NCBI RefSeq assembly: GCF_014400405.1
Contig: NZ_CP060496.1
Location: 310,001-374,000 of the forward strand
Direction of reading: 5' to 3'
Length of the DNA: 64,000 nucleotides
From: Brachybacterium sp. Z12
GTDB taxonomy: Bacteria; Actinomycetota; Actinomycetes; Actinomycetales; Dermabacteraceae
This document shows, piece by piece, positions 1 to 11,208 of the stretch; the stretch's first letter is position 1; each line of letters begins with the position of its first letter. The notes under the pieces were generated by a model. That model saw only the letters and a program-made list of their open reading frames with translations. It did not search any database and was not told the origin of the DNA. Made by a program: the position numbers and the translations under genes.

Positions 1-468
1 CCCGGCACCGTGGAGGTGCTGGTGGCGCTGAACCGCATGCGCGCCCACGCCGACCAGATCGCCGTGGTGGTGGACGAGTACGGCGGCACCGACGGCATCG
101 TCACCCTCGAGGATCTGCTCGAGGAGCTGGTGGGCGAGATCTACGACGAGTTCGACCGCGACAGCTGGCCCGCCCCCGGCGGTCTGGACCGCATCGTCGA
201 GGCCGACGGCACCTTCGAGGGCGGCCTCATCCTGCAGGAGTTCGAATCTGCGACCGACATCCCCCTGCCGGACACCGGCGGTTACGAGACGGTGGGCGGC
301 TTCCTGATGGCGCAGCTGGGCCGGATCCCCGAGGCGGGGGACCGGGTGGAGGTCGACGGCGGTGTGCTCGAGGTGGCCGAGGTCGACGAACGACGAGTGA
401 AGACGGTGCGCTTCACCGCCGCGGAGCCCGCCGCCGAGAGCTCCCTCGAGGAACCCGGCGGCGACTGA
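1..468 (+). CDS. CorC/HlyC-type CBS-domain transporter-associated protein, C-terminal part
   Basis: The reading frame is open from the first base, so the gene starts outside the window; only about 155 residues are present. They hold the end of a CBS pair ([23 protein letters not shown], seen as [10 protein letters not shown] and [10 protein letters not shown]) followed by a CorC_HlyC (transporter-associated) domain with the pattern [19 protein letters not shown] and a basic end. In this family the missing N-terminus is a DUF21 membrane domain, and members are linked to Mg/Co efflux or membrane integrity. Only the cytosolic end is seen, so substrate cannot be judged. It ends 136 bp before the pyruvate oxidase start. 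Confidence 0.9.
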   Translation, partial: PGTVEVLVALNRMRAHADQIAVVVDEYGGTDGIVTLEDLLEELVGEIYDEFDRDSWPAPGGLDRIVEADGTFEGGLILQEFESATDIPLPDTGGYETVGGFLMAQLGRIPEAGDRVEVDGGVLEVAEVDERRVKTVRFTAAEPAAESSLEEPGGD

Positions 469-532
469 GTGCCTCCGCGGGGCGGAGCTGACCGATCGGC
501 CCGTACCCTGCGCGGATGTGGCCCGGCGCGAC

Positions 533-538
533 TAGGGT
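533..538 (+). promoter_or_regulatory. Candidate -10 box (TAGGGT) for the pyruvate oxidase gene
   Basis: TAGGGT fits the actinobacterial TANNNT -10 pattern and lies in the gap after the CorC-like gene. Transcription would start near 545 and give a leader of about 60 nt that carries the ribosome-binding site. No clear -35 is visible. This rests on motif match only. Confidence 0.3.
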
Positions 539-604
539 GAACAGGACGGGCGCCGCGCCTGGGGGCCGGTGCCCATCCGGACGCACCATCCCAGGAGGCA
601 CCGC

Positions 605-2356
605 ATGGCCCGCAGCACCTTCGCCCAGCTCCTCGTCACCCAGCTCCGCGATCTCGGCGTCGAGCGCATCTACGGGGTCGTCGGCGACTCCCTGAACCCC
701 GTGGTCGACGCCGTGCGCACCACCGAGGGCATCGAGTGGATCCACGTGCGCAACGAGGAGGCCGGTGCCTTCGCCGCCGGGGCGGAGGCCCGCCTGACCG
801 GCAAGCTCGCCGTCTGCGCCGGTTCCTGCGGGCCGGGCAACACCCACCTCATCCAGGGCCTGTTCGACGCCCACCGCGACAACGCCCCGGTGCTCGCGAT
901 CGCCTCCCACATCCCCTCGGGCAAGATCGGCACCGGCTTCTTCCAGGAGACCCACCCGGAGATCCTGTTCCGCGAATGCTCCCACTTCTGCGAGATGGTC
1001 AACTCCGGCAGCCACGGTGCCACCATGCTCCATGCCGCGGTGCAGACCGCGATCGCGAAGCAGGGCGTCTCCGTGCTCGTGCTGCCCGGCGACGTCGCCG
1101 ACGAGGAGGTGGACGGCCCGCTCACCCGCGACCTCGCCACCGAGCTGGGCCGCGTCCAGCCGGCCGCCGGCCCCGTGGGACGCCTCGCCGAGCTGATCGA
1201 CGAAGCGGACTCGGTCACCCTCTTCGCCGGCGCCGGCGTGCGCGAGGCCCGCGAGGAGGTGCTCGCGCTCGCCGAGCAGGTCAAGGCACCCATCGGCCAC
1301 GCCTTCGGCGGCAAGGAATGGATGCAGTACGACAACCCGTACGACGTGGGGATGAGCGGGCTGCTCGGCTACGGCGCCTGCTACGAGGCGATGCACGAGG
1401 CGGACCTGTTGATCCTGCTGGGCACCGACTTCCCCTACAGCGAGTTCCTGCCGGGGGCCGACGGGAAGAAGGCCCCGAAGATCGTGCAGATCGACGCCGA
1501 CGCCTCCCGCCTGGGCCGCCGCGTCCCCCTGGATCTCGCTCTCCACGGCGACGTGGGCCTCACACTGCAGGCGGTGCTGCCGCTGCTGACCTCCCGCAAG
1601 AGCCATCGCTTCCTGCACAAGCAGCTCAAGGCCCACCACAAGGCGCTGACCGGCGTGGTCGCCGCGTACACCAAGAACGTCGAGAAGATGACTCCGATCC
1701 ATCCGGAGTTCGTCGCCGCCACCCTCGATGACCTCGCGGAGGACGATGCGATCTTCACCGTGGACACCGGCATGTGCAACGTATGGGGCGCCCGCTATCT
1801 CACCCCCAACGGGAAGCGCCGCGTGTTCGGCTCCTGGCATCACGGCTCGATGGCCAACGCGCTGCCGCAGGCGATCGGTGCCTCCCTCGCGTTCCCGGAC
1901 CGGCAGGTGATCTCCCTCAGCGGCGACGGCGGGCTGGGCATGCTGATGGGCGAGCTGCTCACCGTGAAGCTCCACCAGCTGAACACGAAGATCCTGGTGT
2001 TCAACAACTCCAGCCTCGGCATGGTCAAGCTCGAGATGCTGGTGGAGGGCCTGCCCGATCACGGCACCGACCACGAGGACGTCGACTACGCCGCGATCGC
2101 GAACGGAGTGGGCCTGCCCTCGGTGCGGATCACCGATCCGAAGAAGCTCAAGAAGCAGCTCGCCGAGGCTCTCGCGACCCCCGGCCCGATGCTGATCGAC
2201 GTGGTCACCGATCCGGATGCCCTCTCGATGCCCCCGAAGATCACCGCTCAGCAGATCCGCGGGTTCGCGAGCGCCTCCACCAAGGTGGTGCTCGGCGGCG
2301 GCGTGGGCAAGATGCTCGACATGGCCGCGTCCAACCTGCGCAACATGCCGCGCTGA
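605..2356 (+). CDS. poxB: Pyruvate oxidase / pyruvate:quinone oxidoreductase (TPP-dependent, PoxB-like)
   Basis: A 583-residue thiamine-diphosphate enzyme expected to convert pyruvate to acetate and CO2, passing electrons to FAD and then to quinones at the membrane. The N-terminal TPP domain shows GVVGDSLNPVVDA and the catalytic Glu in HVRNEEAGAFAAGAEA. The C-terminal TPP motif begins GDGGLGMLMGELL and ends NNSSLGMVKLE, the usual GDG...NN signature. Length matches the family (about 570-580). An upstream in-frame start exists at 569, but ATG 605 has AGGAGG at 593-598 with 6-nt spacing and gives the normal N-terminus. It is monocistronic, between unrelated genes. Other TPP enzymes such as acetolactate synthase are less likely because the whole-length pattern follows PoxB/Pqo. 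Confidence 0.93.
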   Translation: MARSTFAQLLVTQLRDLGVERIYGVVGDSLNPVVDAVRTTEGIEWIHVRNEEAGAFAAGAEARLTGKLAVCAGSCGPGNTHLIQGLFDAHRDNAPVLAIASHIPSGKIGTGFFQETHPEILFRECSHFCEMVNSGSHGATMLHAAVQTAIAKQGVSVLVLPGDVADEEVDGPLTRDLATELGRVQPAAGPVGRLAELIDEADSVTLFAGAGVREAREEVLALAEQVKAPIGHAFGGKEWMQYDNPYDVGMSGLLGYGACYEAMHEADLLILLGTDFPYSEFLPGADGKKAPKIVQIDADASRLGRRVPLDLALHGDVGLTLQAVLPLLTSRKSHRFLHKQLKAHHKALTGVVAAYTKNVEKMTPIHPEFVAATLDDLAEDDAIFTVDTGMCNVWGARYLTPNGKRRVFGSWHHGSMANALPQAIGASLAFPDRQVISLSGDGGLGMLMGELLTVKLHQLNTKILVFNNSSLGMVKLEMLVEGLPDHGTDHEDVDYAAIANGVGLPSVRITDPKKLKKQLAEALATPGPMLIDVVTDPDALSMPPKITAQQIRGFASASTKVVLGGGVGKMLDMAASNLRNMPR

Positions 2357-2421
2357 GTCCCACGGGGGTCGCAGAGCCCTCGCGGCCAGCGCGCTGCGGT
2401 TCGCGCGGTGATGAACGCTGA

Positions 2422-2427
2422 CATACT
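2422..2427 (+). promoter_or_regulatory. Candidate leaderless -10 box (CATACT) for rmlA
   Basis: CATACT ends six bases before the ATG at 2434, and no ribosome-binding site precedes that ATG. This is the geometry of a leaderless transcript beginning at the start codon. The first base deviates from TANNNT, so it is weaker than the other examples in this window. Confidence 0.4.
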
Positions 2428-2433
2428 GGCCGC

Positions 2434-4354
<1,921 letters not shown>

Positions 4355-4391
4355 TCGCACGGCGCGTCCGTCGCGGCATCGAGAGGACCCC

Positions 4392-5787
4392 ATGACCGAG
4401 CTCGCCGTCCACCCCACCCCGATCCCGGGGCTGCTGGTGATCGACCTACCCGTGCATGGTGATGCGCGGGGCTGGTTCAAGGAGAACTGGCAGCGGGAGA
4501 AGATGGTCGCCGCGGGCCTGCCGGACTTCGGGCCGGTGCAGAACAACATCTCCTTCAACCAGGCCGTGGGCGTGACTCGAGGGATCCATGCCGAGCCGTG
4601 GGACAAGTACATCTCGGTGGCGACTGGGCGCGTGTTCGGCGCCTGGGTGGATCTGCGCGAGGGCCCGAGCTTCGGGGCGACCTACTGGCACGAGATCAGC
4701 CCCGAGGTGGCGGTGTTCGTGCCCCGCGGAGTGGGCAACGCCTTCCAGACCCTGGAGGCACCCGCCGCGTACACCTATCTGGTCAACGACCACTGGTCTG
4801 CGGCGGCGCAGTCGCAGTACACCTTCCTCCACCTGGCCGATGAGGCCGCCGCGATCCCCTGGCCGATCCCGCTGCCGCAGGCGGAGCTCTCCGCCAGGAC
4901 CAGCACCACCCGCGCCTGGCCGAAGTGGTGCCCGTCCCGCCGCGCCGCACCCTGGTGACCGGCGGGAACGGCCAGCTGGGCCGCGCCCTCGCCGCCCTCT
5001 GGGCTGGGAGGGCCGACGTCGACATCGTGGACCGCACCCGCCTGGACCTCGCGGATCCCGCGAGCGTCGACGCCTTCGATTTCTCGCCCTACGGCGCGAT
5101 CATCAACGCCGCCGCGTACACCGCGGTCGACGCCGCCGAGACCACCGAGGGCCGCCGCGAGGCCTGGGCCGTGAACGTCACCGCTGTCGCGCGTCTGGTC
5201 GAGGCTGCCCGCACCCATCGCGCCACGCTCGTGCATGTCTCGAGCGACTACGTCTTCGACGGCACAGCCGCGCTGCACCACGAGGACGAGCCGCCCAGTC
5301 CGCTGGGCGTCTATGGGCAGACCAAAGCCGCCGGTGATCAGCTGGTCGGGTCTCTGCCCGACACTACATCGTGCGCACCAGTTGGGTGATCGGCGAGGGC
5401 AGCAACTTCGTGGCGACCATGGCGAGCCTCGCCGAGCGCGGCTTCGACCCGGCAGTGGTCGACGACCAGATCGGCCGGCTCACCTTCACCGAAGATCTCG
5501 CCGCTGCGATCGACCACCTGCTCACCGCCCGCCCCGCCTCGGGCACCTACAACGTCACCTGCGAGGGCGAGCCCGCCAGCTGGGCCCGCATCGCCGCCGA
5601 GGTCTACACGCTCACCGGCCACGACCCCGCGCGAGTGCGCCCCGTGGCCACGGCCGAGTACTACGCCGGCAAGACCGGCATCGCCCCGAGACCGGCGCAG
5701 TCAACCTTGGACCTTTCGAAGATCCACGAGGCGGGTTTCGTGCCGAGGGAGCAGTGGATGGCGTTGGCCGAGCACCTCGGGCACTGA
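4392..5787 (+). CDS. Bifunctional dTDP-4-keto-6-deoxyglucose 3,5-epimerase / dTDP-4-keto-rhamnose reductase (RmlC-RmlD fusion, two frameshifts)
   Basis: One gene would carry out the last two rhamnose-pathway steps. Residues 1-175 are RmlC: DARGWFKENW, NNISFNQAVGVTRGIHAEPWDKYISV and a cupin core. The rest is RmlD, an NADPH-dependent SDR: TLVTGGNGQLGRALA, INAAAYTAVDAAE, VHVSSDYVFDG and GVYGQTKAAGD (YxxxK). Two single-base losses break the frame: near 4893-4897 (repair gives ELSAKDQHHPRLAEVV) and in the C run at 5357-5359 (repair gives LPRHYIVRTSWVIG). After repair the protein is about 465 residues, matching known actinobacterial RmlC-RmlD fusions. Both breaks look like sequence errors because all motifs survive. 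Confidence 0.87.
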
Positions 5788-5890
5788 CTACGACGCCCTT
5801 ACCGGTGAGTAGCGGCTCATCCGGGGCACAGGTTCCCAAGTCGTGACCATCCATCGAGGTCAAACCGGGCAGAGTCCGGCCCGGCTCACC

Positions 5891-5896
5891 TACGAT
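5891..5896 (+). promoter_or_regulatory. Candidate -10 box (TACGAT) for the polysaccharide operon
   Basis: TACGAT fits TANNNT and lies about 35 bp before the first gene of the long overlapping operon, in the 143-bp gap after rmlCD. No convincing -35 is visible. It is the only good -10 candidate in this gap. Confidence 0.35.
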
Positions 5897-5930
5897 GGCC
5901 AGGACCCTCTTCCTGCAGCGTGAACGGTGA

Positions 5931-7502
5931 GTGCTGGTGACCATCGAAGACTTCCTCAGGCTGCTTCTGCGCAACCTGGTCCTGCTCGTGGTGATCACTG
6001 TTCTCGGTGCTGCCGCCGGCTTCGGCTTCTCATACACGAAGCCGGAGGTGTACACGGCCAGTGCGCTCGGTTACGTCTCCGCCAGTGCGCAGACGGACGA
6101 CGCCGGGAATCCGATTCAGCGGGCGAGCGGGAACATGCAGTTCCAGTACTCCAAGGCGCAGTCCTACCTGCCGCTGTTCAACACCCGCGCGGTGGGGGAG
6201 AGCATCGTGGATGAGCTGGGCCTGTCCTCGAGCCCCGATACCGTCGCTGGCTCGCTGCAGACTCAGCTGGACCCCAACGCTCCGATCATCACCGTCACCG
6301 CCACAGCGGGCTCTCCGGAGGAGGCCTCTGCGATCGCCAACGCAGCGGTCGAGGCGACCGCCGCGGAAGCTCACGCGCTCGAGACCGGCGGCAACGAGAA
6401 CGCCGCGGTCAGCGTCCAGCTGACCACGTACCAGAACGCCGTGGTGCCAGGTGCGCCGGTCTCCCCGGACCGCAACCGGTATCTCGCCGCCGGCGCGGCG
6501 GCCGGGCTGCTGATCGCGCTCGGCGTCGCCTGGCTGCGCGATCGCAACGACTCGCGGATCCGTACCGCCGATGACATCACCGAAGCCCTCGATCTGCCGG
6601 TCCTGGGCACGTTGCCGGAGGCCAAGGAGATGATCCGGGCGAAGGACGGCACGCTGCCGGAGCCGAAGGCCTTCGGCGCCCGGGAGGCGATCCGCAAGCT
6701 GCGCACCAATCTGCGGTACGTCGATGTGGACGAGCCTCCGCGCTCGATCGTGGTCACCTCGAGCGCCCCCGGCGAGGGCAAGTCCGTGGTGGCCGCGAAC
6801 CTGGCCCGGGTGATGGCCCGCGCCGGTCAGCCCACCCTCCTGATCGATGCGGACCTGCGCCGCCCGATGGTGGCCGATCAGTTCGGTGTGGACGGCGCGA
6901 TCGGCCTGTCCCAGCTGCTGGCCTCCTCGGTGAGCCTCGAGGACGCCACCCAGCCCTCCTCCGTGAAGAAGCTGACGCTGCTGCCCGCCGGCCAGGTGCC
7001 GCCGAACCCCTCCGAGCTGTTGGGCTCCCGGCGCATGAAGGAGCTCATCACGGAACTCTCCCGCGAGTATTTCGTGATCATCGATGCGCCCCCGGTGCTC
7101 GCGGTCACCGATGCGCAGCTGCTGGCCCGGCACGCAGACGGCGCGATCCTCGTAGGCGTGCCCGGGAAGAGCCGGATGATCGGCCTGACCCGCTCGGTCG
7201 AGGCGATCCGCGGGATCGGCGCGAAGGTCTACGGCGTGGTCCTGAACCGCGCATCCGCGAGCCGTTTCACCCGCCTGGCCTACGGCGACGCCGAATACGG
7301 GTACGCCGCCTACGGCACCTACGGCTACGGCGCCGCCACCGGCTACGACGACGGCGCGCTCGTACCGGACGCCGAGGATGTGGACGTCGAGCAGGCCGAC
7401 GGGCCTGCCGAGCCGCTCGCTCCCGCGACGTCCAGCCCGACCGAACCGCCCCAGCGCTCCCGGCGCCGCCGCGCCGCTCCCGCGGACCGGGAACAGGAGT
7501 GA
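5931..7502 (+). CDS. Wzc-like polysaccharide co-polymerase with BY-kinase domain
   Basis: Membrane protein expected to control chain length and export of the polymer through autophosphorylation on tyrosines. Residues 1-190 form the Wzz part: first membrane helix LLRNLVLLVVITVLGAAAG, an outer loop, and a second helix LAAGAAAGLLIALGVAWL. The kinase has Walker A SSAPGEGKSVVAANLA, Walker A' LLIDADLRRP and Walker B YFVIIDAPPVLAV. The C-terminus holds a tyrosine cluster (YGDAEYGYAAYGTYGYG) typical of BY-kinase tails, then an acidic, proline-rich end. Length 523. GTG 5937 is an alternative start two codons in. Its stop overlaps the next gene (GTGA at 7499). A Wzb-like phosphatase that could oppose it lies at 44226-44789. 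Confidence 0.92.
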   Translation: MLVTIEDFLRLLLRNLVLLVVITVLGAAAGFGFSYTKPEVYTASALGYVSASAQTDDAGNPIQRASGNMQFQYSKAQSYLPLFNTRAVGESIVDELGLSSSPDTVAGSLQTQLDPNAPIITVTATAGSPEEASAIANAAVEATAAEAHALETGGNENAAVSVQLTTYQNAVVPGAPVSPDRNRYLAAGAAAGLLIALGVAWLRDRNDSRIRTADDITEALDLPVLGTLPEAKEMIRAKDGTLPEPKAFGAREAIRKLRTNLRYVDVDEPPRSIVVTSSAPGEGKSVVAANLARVMARAGQPTLLIDADLRRPMVADQFGVDGAIGLSQLLASSVSLEDATQPSSVKKLTLLPAGQVPPNPSELLGSRRMKELITELSREYFVIIDAPPVLAVTDAQLLARHADGAILVGVPGKSRMIGLTRSVEAIRGIGAKVYGVVLNRASASRFTRLAYGDAEYGYAAYGTYGYGAATGYDDGALVPDAEDVDVEQADGPAEPLAPATSSPTEPPQRSRRRRAAPADREQE

Positions 7503-8444
7503 CCCTCGAGCAGCTCGGGGTGGTCATCCCCGTGCACGGCGACATCGCCCCGGTGCTGCCCCTGCTGACCGCACTGGCCGGCCCCTCGGTCACCACCGCG
7601 GATCGAGCTGCCCGGGTGGTGGTGGTCGATGACGCCAGCCCCCAGCCGGTCGACGCCGGCGACCTCCCCGCTGGGGTCGAGCTGCTGCGCCGGGGGCCAA
7701 CGGAGGTTTCGGCGCCGCGGTGAACACCGGTCTCGCCGCCCTCGCGCAGAATCCCGTGATCGAGCAGGCTCTGGTGCTGAACTCGGACCTCGAGATCCCA
7801 GAGGGATTCTGCCGGGCAGTTCTGGCGCATGCCGCGCCGTGGCAGCCCGCCGTGGTCGGCTGCCGGATCGTGGGCCCCGACGGCCACTCCGGCTACGCCG
7901 CCCGGTACTTCCCGACCATCGGCCACCAGATCGTCGAGTGGCTCGTCCCGCTCGCCTCGCAGCGTCACCGCGATGCGCTGCACCGCGCCGTGGGCCATGA
8001 TCTCGATGCCGAGCGCGGCACTGGCATGGTTCCCGTGGACTGGGTCTCCGGAGCCGTTCTGCTGCTTCCGCTGAAGCAGGTGCGCCACGTGGGCGGTTTC
8101 GATGAGGGCTACTTCATGTACACCGAAGAGGTCGACCTCCAGCTGCGGCTGCGTCGTGAAGGGATCCCCTCCCTGCTCGACGCGGACCTCGAGGTCTGTC
8201 ACGTCGGAGGTGCGTCCTCGGGCAACGAGGAGCGCCGCCGCCGCTGGCTGGTGGGCGCCCGCATGCGCTACGCCCGCAGGCACGGCAACCTGCACCTGCT
8301 GCGAGCAGGGATGTCCCTGGCCACGGGCGCGAACCTGCTGTGGAATACTGGGAGAAGGGTAGCCGGGCGCCAGGTGCGCCCCTCGCCGTGGCCCGCGACG
8401 AGCTGCAGCTGATCCACCGGGCCGGGAAGGACCTGCCGGAATGA
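7499..8444 (+). CDS. Glycosyltransferase family 2 (two frameshifts)
   Basis: GT-A fold transferase expected to add a sugar to the growing repeat unit at the inner membrane face. N-terminus LGVVIPVHGD and VVVVDDASPQP, then NSDLEIPEGFC, VDWVSGAVLLL and GFDEGYFMYTEEVDLQLRLRR (the ED region of rhamnosyltransferase-like GT2). Two one-base losses break it: the G run at 7692-7696 (repair gives LLRRGANGGFGAAVNTG) and near 8371-8377 (repair gives GRQVAPLAVARDELQL). With both repaired, the gene ends in TGA 8442-8444, overlapping the next ATG by ATGA as at its other junctions. That exact fit supports sequence error rather than decay. Confidence 0.85.
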
Positions 8445-9453
8445 GCACCACTCCTCGGCTGCTGCTGATCTCCCCCTCCTTTCATGGCTACTGGCAGAGC
8501 ATCGGCGACGCCTTCGCCCGCCGTGGCTACGAAGTCCACACCGCTCGGTACGACGCCTACGACACCTTGGCGGAGAAGGTCCGGCTCAAGGCCACCGTGC
8601 AGCTGCCCGAGCGCCTGCGCCTGGCCCGCGATCGCCAGGGCGTGGAGAATCGCCGCCTCACCGATCGGGTGATCGCGATGATGCGCGGCGTCCGACCGGA
8701 CAGGGTGGTGATCATCAAGGGTGACGGCCTCGACGACCGCTTCTGGGACGCCCTGGGTGAGACCCCGCGCATCCTGTGGCTGTACGACGACCTGCACCGC
8801 CATGACTACACCGAAGACTTCCTGCGCTCGGTGGGCCCCGTGGTGGATTACGCGCGCTCCGAGGCCGAGGAGCTGCAGCGCCGCGGAGTGGACGCGCACT
8901 TCGTGCCCAATGCCTTCGATCCGCACCGAGCGGCGCCCACCGGGCGTCGCTCGGGCGAGATCGTGTTCATCGGCTCCGGCTACGACAACCGCCTCGAGAC
9001 CCTCGAGACGCTGGGGAGAGAGGCTTGCCCGTCCACGCCTGGGGCCGCGACTTCTCCCGCCACGTGATCGACCGTGCCCGCACCTTCTCGTGGCGGCGCC
9101 CCGCGATCGCCTCCTCCCGCGAGGTGCCGCTCGAGCGCGCCTACCAGATCCATGCCGAGGCGGCCGCGGCCGTGGCCATCCACGGCCTCCAGAACGGCCA
9201 CGCCATGCGCACCTTCGAGATCCCCGGCATGGGCGGTGTGCAGCTCGTGGACCGCGATGACGTGGACCAGTTCTACGAGGTGGACACCGAGGTGGCCGTC
9301 TGGCACGACCTCGACGAGCTCACCGACCTCGCCCGCCGCGCCCTGCACGACACCGCCTGGGCCGAGCGGATGCGCGAGGCGGGTCGCCGACGCACCCTGG
9401 CCGAGCACACCTTCGACCATCGCCTCGAGGAGGTCGACGCCCTATGGCACTGA
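8441..9453 (+). CDS. CgeB-like glycosyltransferase (one frameshift)
   Basis: About 337 residues after repair. N-terminal half: LLLISPSFHGYWQS, VVIIKGDGLDDRFW, WLYDDLHRHDY. C-terminal half: AVAIHGLQNGHAMRTFEIPGMG and a HTFDHRLEEV end, the pattern of the CgeB / Glyco_trans_1_2 family (GT-B fold). The frame breaks in the G4 run at 9013-9016; one added G gives TLETLGERGLPVHAWGRDF. The start ATG overlaps the previous stop (ATGA) and the end overlaps the next gene by 10 bp. Acceptor and donor cannot be told from sequence. Confidence 0.8.
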
Positions 9454-10504
9454 TCCACCCCCGCAGCCTCGAGCGCTGGCAGGAATGGCAGACGTCTCGC
9501 CACCGCGCCCGCCAGCTCAAGCACGCCGTCACCGGAGCGATCCGCTCCCGTCGCGGCGACGCACCCTCGCAGCCGGGCCTGGTGCTGCACTCCCGGACCG
9601 GCGCTGAGACCGGCGGCCGGATCCTGATCGCGGTGGACTCTGCCTCGCCCACCTCCCGGATCAGCCTGCTCACCGCCCTGCCCTATCTCAGCTCCGCCGT
9701 GGACGTGCTGGCCCCGGCTGAGGTCGAGCTGCCCGAGCTCACGGGAGGGGAGTGGACGCGGCAGATCGTCGCCTCGCCTCGGGAAGTGCTCGATGCCCGC
9801 GACATCTCTTCTGTTCTCAGCCTCGGCTGGCACCTGCACGTGGGGCGCCTGGCCCATGATTGGGCACGGGAGCGCGACGTGGCGGCCGCCGTGGTCCAGC
9901 ACGGCGCGCTCACCCCTTCGCCCCACCGCTGCCGCCCCGCACCACCTTGCTCGCCTGGAGCGATGCGGATGCCCAGTTCTACCGCTCGGGCCGCGACGAC
10001 CTCGAGGTGCGCACCGTCGGCTCCCAGCTGCTGTGGCAGGCAGGCCACGACGCCGATGAGCCCGGCGGTGAGATCGACGAGCAGATCGTGTTCCTTGGCC
10101 AGATGCATGGCGCGGAGCTTCCACGTCGGATCACCGCTGGCACCGCCTACCGTTTCTGCCGCCGCGAGAACGCCCTGTATCGCCCTCACCCTGCCGAGAC
10201 GGATGTCCTCTCCCGCAGCGCGCACTCCCTGATGCGGCGACGCGGCATCGAGTTCCAGGATCCGGCTCTCCCGCTGCACGAGCTGCGCCAGCCGGTCGTG
10301 GGGGTGTTCTCCACCGGTGTGCTCGAGGCGGCCATGCGCGGCCTGCCCGGCTGGGTGGAGGCGACTCACGCCCCTGCGTGGGTGCATGAGTTCTGGGACC
10401 GCTACGGGATGCGCCGTTACGGAGGCGAGCCCACCCCGGCCCCGGAGATCCCGGCCGACGAACCCTCCCGGGTGATCGCCCAGGTGCTCGAGGGAGCAGC
10501 ATGA
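9444..10504 (+). CDS. Putative GT-B-type surface-polysaccharide glycosyltransferase (one frameshift)
   Basis: I do not recognise the family with certainty. About 354 residues after repair. Seen: SLGWHLHVGRLAHDWA, VVQHGALTPFAPPLPP, LLAWSDADAQFY, a YRPHPAETD segment and GVFSTGVLEAAMRGLPGWV. The RPHP and ST...EA..GLP pattern recalls GT-B capsule and polysialyltransferase-like enzymes, where the latter binds the nucleotide-sugar phosphate. The frame breaks in the C4 run at 9913-9916; one added C restores it. It overlaps neuA by ATGA at 10501, so a nonulosonyl-transferase role is tempting but is inference from context only. Confidence 0.55.
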
Positions 10505-11208
10505 GCGTGCTGGCCGTGATCCCCGCCCGCGGGGGCTCCAAGGGCATCCCCCGCAAGAACCTCCTGCCCGTGGGAGGCAAACCGCTGATCGCCTGGACCA
10601 TCGCCCAGGCCCTCGAGGCCCGCGGAGACGGCGAGGTGATCGTCGCCGTCTCCACCGAGGACGCCGAGATCGCAGCCGTGGCCCGCGCGCACGGCGCGAG
10701 CGTGATCGACCGCCCGGCCGAGCTCGCCGGCGACACCGCCCCCACCGAGCCGACCGTCCTGCACGCCATGGACGTCGTCGAGGGTGACGGTGCGCAGCTG
10801 GACGCGGTGGTGCTGCTGCAGGCCACCTCTCCGGTGCGCCGGCCGGACACGATTCGCCGCGCCATCGCCGAGTTCCGCCGCGCGGGGGTGGACTCGCTGG
10901 TGGGTGTGGTGCCGGAGTCACCCTTCTTCTGGCGTCTGCCGGAATCCGCCGGACAGAGCGCCCTCGCCGCCTATGACGTGACCGCCCGGCCCCGCCGGCA
11001 GGAGCTCACCCCCGAGCAGCTCCACTACTTCGAGAACGGCAGCCTGTACGTCACGGCGCCGCACATCTACCGCACCCATGAGAACCGCATCGGCGGCCGC
11101 ACCGGACTGTTCGTCCTGGACGAGGTGGAGGGCGTGGACATCGACACCCTTGCCGACGTCGCCGCCGCAGAGAGCATGCTCGCCCGACTCGGATGGAGAA
11201 CCACGTGA
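10501..11208 (+). CDS. CMP-nonulosonate (acylneuraminate-type) cytidylyltransferase
   Basis: Intact 235-residue NeuA-family enzyme that would activate a nine-carbon acid sugar with CTP. The N-terminus VLAVIPARGGSKGIPRKNL is the family signature, followed by PLIAWTIAQALE, VAVSTEDAEIAAVARAHGA, RPAELAGDTAPTEPTV and LLQATSPVRRPDTI, and the late FENGSLYVTAP and GVDIDTLADVAAAE segment. It sits directly before the NeuB-like gene. No hydrolysing epimerase (NeuC) or PseB/PseC-type gene is visible here, so the exact sugar (sialic, legionaminic, pseudaminic or other) cannot be assigned. Confidence 0.88.
   Translation: MSVLAVIPARGGSKGIPRKNLLPVGGKPLIAWTIAQALEARGDGEVIVAVSTEDAEIAAVARAHGASVIDRPAELAGDTAPTEPTVLHAMDVVEGDGAQLDAVVLLQATSPVRRPDTIRRAIAEFRRAGVDSLVGVVPESPFFWRLPESAGQSALAAYDVTARPRRQELTPEQLHYFENGSLYVTAPHIYRTHENRIGGRTGLFVLDEVEGVDIDTLADVAAAESMLARLGWRTT

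Noticed and set aside
413..2074. Long minus-strand ORF opposite the pyruvate oxidase gene (553 residues)
   Set aside because: It is the mirror of a strongly conserved gene in GC-rich DNA, has no domain-like pattern and no ribosome-binding site.
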